In this document: positions 59,723 through 64,000 of the stretch, piece by piece
Layout: each line of letters starts with the position of its first letter
Position numbering within the stretch: position 1 is the stretch's first letter
Translations under genes and position numbers: made by a program
Notes under the pieces: generated by a model
Told to the model about the DNA's origin: nothing
Seen by the model: only the letters and a program-made list of their open reading frames with translations
The model's database searches: none
Assembly: GCA_026391215.1 (NCBI GenBank)
Contig: JAPLDX010000068.1
Coordinates: 16,879 to 80,878 of the forward strand
Length of the DNA stretch: 64,000 nucleotides
DNA from: Bacteroidia bacterium
GTDB lineage: Bacteria; Bacteroidota; Bacteroidia; Bacteroidales; VadinHA17
Reading direction: 5' to 3'

Positions 59723-60604
59723 ATGTCTGTTAGAAAAAGTATTAAGGTTGTGAGAGGGCAGCATGCTGTTGACGGAGCTGGTGTTAAATTGCGCAGAGTA
59801 TTGGGACTGAATACAGTTAAAGATTTTGATCCTTTCTTAATGCTGGATGGTTTCGATTCTATAAATCCCAGGGATTACATCAGGGGATTCCCATGGCATC
59901 CTCACCGTGGAATTGAAACAGTCACCTATCTGCTGAAGGGAGAAATAGAGCATGGCGACAGCCTGAGTAACCAGGGGACCATACGGGATCATCAATGTCA
60001 ATGGATGACGGCAGGATCAGGGATTATTCACCAGGAGATGCCTATCGCCTCAGAAAGATTATTAGGCTGTCAGCTCTGGGTCAATCTTCCTAAAAAGGAC
60101 AAGATGACACAACCGGCCTATCGGGATATTAAGCCTGAGGATGTTTCAGCGGTTAAGGAAAAAAACACGACTGTCAGAGTCTTATCCGGCGACTATCATG
60201 ACCATCACGGAGCGGTAAAAGGTGAATATGTGAAAGTTCAGTACCTGGATGTAGCATTGGAATCCAATAGTGTATGGCTTTATAAAGAAACCCCCAACGA
60301 TCAAACCCTGTTCCTCTACCTGATTGCAGGGACTTTAGCCGCGGATGAAGCACTGTCTGATTTTGAAGAAGATGCCTGTGCAATCCTGATGGCAGCTTCA
60401 TCGGCAAACAACTCTGATTATGATGAATTGGTGGTTAAAGCAGGAACTCATGGAGCAAGATTTTTCCTCATAGCAGCTAAACCGCTTAAAGAACCGGTTG
60501 CCTGGGGAGGACCTATTGTTATGAATACGGAAGAAGAATTAAATGAAGCCTTCAGAGAGCTTAATAATAAGACCTTTATAAAACACGACAAGACAACAAG
60601 TTGA
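59723..60604 (+). CDS. Pirin family protein
   Basis: DPFLMLDGFDSINPRDYIRGFPWHPHRGIETVTYLLKGEIEHGDSLSNQGTIRDHQCQWMTAGSGIIHQEMP. Confidence 0.96.
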   Translation: MSVRKSIKVVRGQHAVDGAGVKLRRVLGLNTVKDFDPFLMLDGFDSINPRDYIRGFPWHPHRGIETVTYLLKGEIEHGDSLSNQGTIRDHQCQWMTAGSGIIHQEMPIASERLLGCQLWVNLPKKDKMTQPAYRDIKPEDVSAVKEKNTTVRVLSGDYHDHHGAVKGEYVKVQYLDVALESNSVWLYKETPNDQTLFLYLIAGTLAADEALSDFEEDACAILMAASSANNSDYDELVVKAGTHGARFFLIAAKPLKEPVAWGGPIVMNTEEELNEAFRELNNKTFIKHDKTTS

Positions 60605-60651
60605 GTCCCGCGCAGCGACTCGGGAACTGCATGTCCTCCCTGGGAGCCATT

Positions 60652-61281
60652 TTACCGGATAAAAATTGTCATTAATACCTGCAAAAAGATCACAGTAACA
60701 ACACTATTAATTATCACCTGCCACCACCGCGGGTTTTCCACAATCTTTAATGCCACTGCCACAAGAAAAAACAGCCATAACAGAGAGACAAGCGGATAGC
60801 TATATGTAAATGCCTGCCATGTACCTCCACGGGCTATCATTTCAGACCATTTCTGAGGTGTCAGGATATGAAAAAGATATAGGATTGCAATAACGGTGTC
60901 TGCAAGCCAGGTAATGTACCAGGGAATATTCAGAGCAAATCCTAATACCGCGAGATGTGCCTTGTAGGTGCCGCTCCTTTTGAATAATATATTAATCAAC
61001 AAAGCGAGAGCTGAGGCTGACAACCAGCCAAAAACAAACAGTGGCACAAGGAAAAATGTCTCCCAGAAATAATACTCCTGAGCTGGGATACCTATAACCG
61101 GCGGCATAAGCGGGGAAGCTCTGATGACTGCATATCCTATAGTTGTAATTGTATAGAAAATGCCCATTAACAGGACGGATTTAAATCCATGTGATAGTTG
61201 CCGGGGATCAGATAGCAATCTGGTAAAAGTGCTGCGAGGGCTATGAAATGTTCCAAAGAAATATGACCAGAATGAATTCAT
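60652..61281 (-). CDS. YIP1 family membrane protein
   Basis: Multi-TM; FFGTFHSPRSTFTRLL N-terminus; LGFALNIPWYITWLADTVIAILYLFHI. Confidence 0.65.
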   Translation of the reverse strand: MNSFWSYFFGTFHSPRSTFTRLLSDPRQLSHGFKSVLLMGIFYTITTIGYAVIRASPLMPPVIGIPAQEYYFWETFFLVPLFVFGWLSASALALLINILFKRSGTYKAHLAVLGFALNIPWYITWLADTVIAILYLFHILTPQKWSEMIARGGTWQAFTYSYPLVSLLWLFFLVAVALKIVENPRWWQVIINSVVTVIFLQVLMTIFIR

Positions 61282-61291
61282 ATTTCCTTTA

Positions 61292-61609
61292 TTATGATAT
61301 GATCATTTCATCACAGTTGTCGAATTCACAAGTCCCTTTCTTATTTTTAAAAAGTACTTTTCTGTGAGCTACTGATAGACACTGTATATATTCTTTAATG
61401 TTCAATACTTTTGCAGGATTTCTGACAACAAGCGGGATTACTCCAATCATTAAAGGAGACGTTTGCTGTTTGGATTTCTGTTCGCAAACAAAGTATAATT
61501 CTTTATTAATTTCAAGGGGATCACCTTCAGTTGGGATCTTTTCAACTTCAATCTCAGGCAGCTCCGCCTGAGAAACAACATCATAAGGCTTTATGACTTT
61601 TTTATTCAT
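61292..61609 (-). CDS. Hypothetical protein
   Basis: 105-aa ORF 10 bp upstream of the YIP1-like gene on the same strand. Confidence 0.5.
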   Translation of the reverse strand: MNKKVIKPYDVVSQAELPEIEVEKIPTEGDPLEINKELYFVCEQKSKQQTSPLMIGVIPLVVRNPAKVLNIKEYIQCLSVAHRKVLFKNKKGTCEFDNCDEMIIS

Positions 61610-61747
61610 AAAGACAGATAGAATATTTTCAGGTTAAAGTTATGAAATATTGCTCAATTCGGGAGTAAATGTATTATCATGCAATCGTGCATTCCTGAAT
61701 TCCGGTAACCTTGTACCATGAACTATGCACCTTTTCATTCTTTTTAC

Positions 61748-61778
61748 TTGACTTTCATTTCCAGGTGATGTAAATTTG
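61748..61778 (+). promoter_or_regulatory. Bacteroidota promoter TTG-N20-TAAATTTG upstream of ABC transporter operon
   Basis: TTG 61748-61750, TAAATTTG 61771-61778. Confidence 0.5.
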
Positions 61779-61936
61779 GTCTGCAATGCAATTTCGGAGG
61801 GAATCTAATCAGTTGAGCATCGCGTAACATCCGGCACTCATCCTGTTGGCAGTCCGAAATTATTGGGACTGAAGGAAAGAAAGAATGGAGAAGAAACAAG
61901 ACAAAAGTAAAAAAGCGAAAGTATGAGGATTAGTTT

Positions 61937-62461
61937 ATGAATTCACCAATTATTGATATAAGAGATCTTTCAAAATTCTACGGGAAGGCCAGGGGAATTG
62001 AACATGTTAACCTGGAAATCGAAGAGGGAGAGATTTTTGGTTTTATCGGACCTAATGGAGCCGGCAAATCGACTACGATCAGGATATTGATGAACCTGAT
62101 CTTCCCGACCAGCGGCAGTGCAAGGATAATGGGAATGGATGTTATCAGGGAAACAAAGAAGATTAAAAGCCAGGTCGGGTATATCCCTTCAGATGCCAGC
62201 GCATATTCTTCCATGGATGCCCATGAATTTCTGAGCTACTGTATACGTTTTTACAAGGCACAAAACGGTGAGCAGAGGATTGCAGAACTCTCGGAAATGT
62301 TTGAGCTGGACCTTAAACGGAAAATTGCGGACCTCTCAATGGGAAACCGGAAGAAAGTATCGATTGTCCAGAGCTTGCTGCACAGACCCAGGATTCTAAT
62401 CCTGGATGAGCCGACAACCGGGCTTGACAGCTGCTGCGTTCGGAGAACCGGAAAGGAATGA
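61937..62461 (+). pseudogene. ABC transporter ATP-binding protein, N-terminal fragment (frameshifted after GLD)
   Basis: Walker A GPNGAGKSTTI, signature LSMGNRKKVSI, Walker B ILILDEPTTGLD, then off-frame SCCVRRTGKE stop. Confidence 0.75.
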
Positions 62462-62802
62462 CTATCTTTTTTTCTTCACATGTACTCAGCGAGGTTCAGA
62501 TACTTTGTAAAAGAGTCGCCATCATTAAAGAAGGGAAAATTATAAAGATGGAGGACATAGAAAACCTGAGAAAAAAACAATTGAAAAAGGTGTATATAGA
62601 ATTTTGGGATCAGAGGAAAAAAGAAAGCTTCAGCATCGCCGGTATTGAAAAAGTGATCAGCAGCGCTGATAATATACTATCCTTTATGTACTCGGGTAAT
62701 ATCAATGAGCTTGTCAGCCGGCTCTCGGGGGAAAAGATAATTAACCTCATGATCGAGGAGCCGTCGCTTGACGAAATATTTATGCACTATTATAAACAAT
62801 AA
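62458..62802 (+). pseudogene. ABC transporter ATP-binding protein, C-terminal fragment
   Basis: H-loop MTIFFSSHVLSEVQILCKRVAIIKEGKIIKME; in-frame upstream codons encode LLRSENRKG. Confidence 0.75.
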
Positions 62803-62814
62803 TGTACAGGATAA

Positions 62815-63624
62815 ATGAACAGTAATCTGTTTTTCAAGGAGTTAAGAAGAAACGCATTCAGTCTCATAATATGGATGGTCGTAATAACCCTTTTTATTTC
62901 GGGTACCATGGCTTTCTACCGTACATTTCTGGAAAACCAGTCAAAGATACTGGGGATGATGAGCATTATTCCTAAAGAACTCCTTCAGTTCAAGGGTGTT
63001 TCGAATTTCGACGATATGCTTTCAGCGCTTGGTTTTTATTCTATCAACAATATCATCTACATGATGGTGCTCGGGAGTATTTTCTCCATTGTGCTTTCTT
63101 CGAATATCCTGCTTAAGGAAGAATACAGCAAAACCGCAGAATATCTTTTGACACGTCCTCTAACCCGCAGCGAGATCTTTATCAGCAAACTGACTGTTGT
63201 TTCACTTAATATATTAATACTGAATCTTGTCACTGCCCTGGCTGGATTTATTAGCCTGGAGCTGGTCAAAACAGGCCCCTTCAGCATAAAGGCATTTTTA
63301 ATTCTTTCCTTCTACACCCTGCTGCTGAATATCCTTTTCGGGGCGATTGGACTTTTTATGTCGACCCTTGTTAAAAGGGCAAAGCCAATTACCACCTTCA
63401 GCATAGGATTGGTTCTGATCCTGTATTTTATTTACACTCTTTCAAAGATCACAGCAGGAGCAGCAAAAATAGGGTATCTGAGCCCTTTCAGATTTGCTGA
63501 TACAGATGCAATAAATCCGGCTTATGCAATAAATCTATGGAACCTGGCATATTTTATCGGCATATCTTTGTTGCTGACTACGATCTCGTACCGGCTCTAT
63601 CTCAGGAAGGACATTTATACATAA
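62815..63624 (+). CDS. ABC-2 type transporter permease
   Basis: Six hydrophobic segments; SKTAEYLLTRPLTRSEIFISKL motif; downstream of ATPase. Confidence 0.88.
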   Translation: MNSNLFFKELRRNAFSLIIWMVVITLFISGTMAFYRTFLENQSKILGMMSIIPKELLQFKGVSNFDDMLSALGFYSINNIIYMMVLGSIFSIVLSSNILLKEEYSKTAEYLLTRPLTRSEIFISKLTVVSLNILILNLVTALAGFISLELVKTGPFSIKAFLILSFYTLLLNILFGAIGLFMSTLVKRAKPITTFSIGLVLILYFIYTLSKITAGAAKIGYLSPFRFADTDAINPAYAINLWNLAYFIGISLLLTTISYRLYLRKDIYT

Positions 63625-63788
63625 ACTGAATTTATCAGGGAGAGATGTACAAGACATCACGCAGTGACAGACTGAATGACTATCACTGACAGTGATAATA
63701 AAGCAAATAAAGTTGACTCGTATTATTATAAGGCGTACATTGTGTGAGTACAGAATTTCTGATAGTTATAGAATTAATACTAAAATCG

Positions 63789-64000
63789 ATGAAAAGCAGA
63801 TCAAGAATTTTATTTATGGTTGTTACAACAATGATTTCAGTAAGCTTGTTTGCCCAAATGAAAACAGATGTTGAAAACAGTAAAGACTACCCTTTAATAG
63901 GCCGATTCGAAGGTGCTGTGATAGAATTTTACAAAGAAACAAAATGGGGAACATATAAAATACCCGTTGATGAAAATGGCAAAATTAATTTTGATAAGCC
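63789..64000 (+). CDS. Secreted protein, N-terminal part (truncated by window end; possibly DUF4892/OmpA-like)
   Basis: Reads MKSRSRILFMVVTTMISVSLFAQMKTDVENSKDYPLIGRFEGAVIEFYKETKWGTYKIPVDENGKINFDK, open to window end; signal peptide. Confidence 0.7.
   Translation, partial: MKSRSRILFMVVTTMISVSLFAQMKTDVENSKDYPLIGRFEGAVIEFYKETKWGTYKIPVDENGKINFDK

Noticed and set aside
63692-63874. 60-aa ORF at window end
   Set aside because: Overlaps in another frame a better ORF (63789 onward) with a signal peptide that continues past the window end.
1-64000. rRNA, tRNA, prophage or integrase genes
   Set aside because: No rRNA-like blocks, convincing tRNA cloverleafs, integrases or phage structural genes were recognised by eye; a tRNA scan was not run.

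Overview
64 kb window of a Bacteroidota (Bacteroidales-like) chromosome. The assignment rests on SprA, SusC/SusD, TAnnTTTG-type promoters and the rimP-nusA-infB order. Left to right: the 3' end of pdxA, ruvA, giant sprA (type IX secretion translocon); a maltose/alpha-glucan phosphorolysis cluster (MFS transporter, beta-phosphoglucomutase, GH65 phosphorylase, two GH13 enzymes); GH130-like, DUF1080 and Gfo/Idh/MocA genes; a minus-strand PUL-like operon (susC, susD, then three ~1110-aa paralogous FG-GAP/VCBS + ASPIC/UnbV lipoproteins with a small lipoprotein between two of them); a divergent LacI regulator; gcvH; infB-nusA-rimP; and a mixed accessory/housekeeping stretch to the end. The most interesting observation is a putative mobile element at 45401-45987. 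It holds a single DUF559 (Vsr-like nuclease) gene bracketed by inverted CAYGTACYCAYCCCC ends, each followed by a mismatched GC-rich hairpin. A 117-bp ORF-less copy with the same end architecture sits at 14398-14514 between two GH13 genes. This resembles a REP/BIME-type system but has a DUF559 nuclease instead of a Y1 transposase. A second unusual signal is a set of degenerate intergenic tandem arrays, all with a strict 8-bp period, in the 42-62 kb part. Also notable: an AAACGTTTGAAA palindrome upstream of both the maltose cluster and susC (next to lacI), a frameshifted/split ABC ATPase with an ATGA overlap, a hairpin between susD and the VCBS genes, a rimP leader hairpin, and a 2TM-protein/proline-rich micro-ORF overlapping pair. 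All family calls are by eye; no database search was run.
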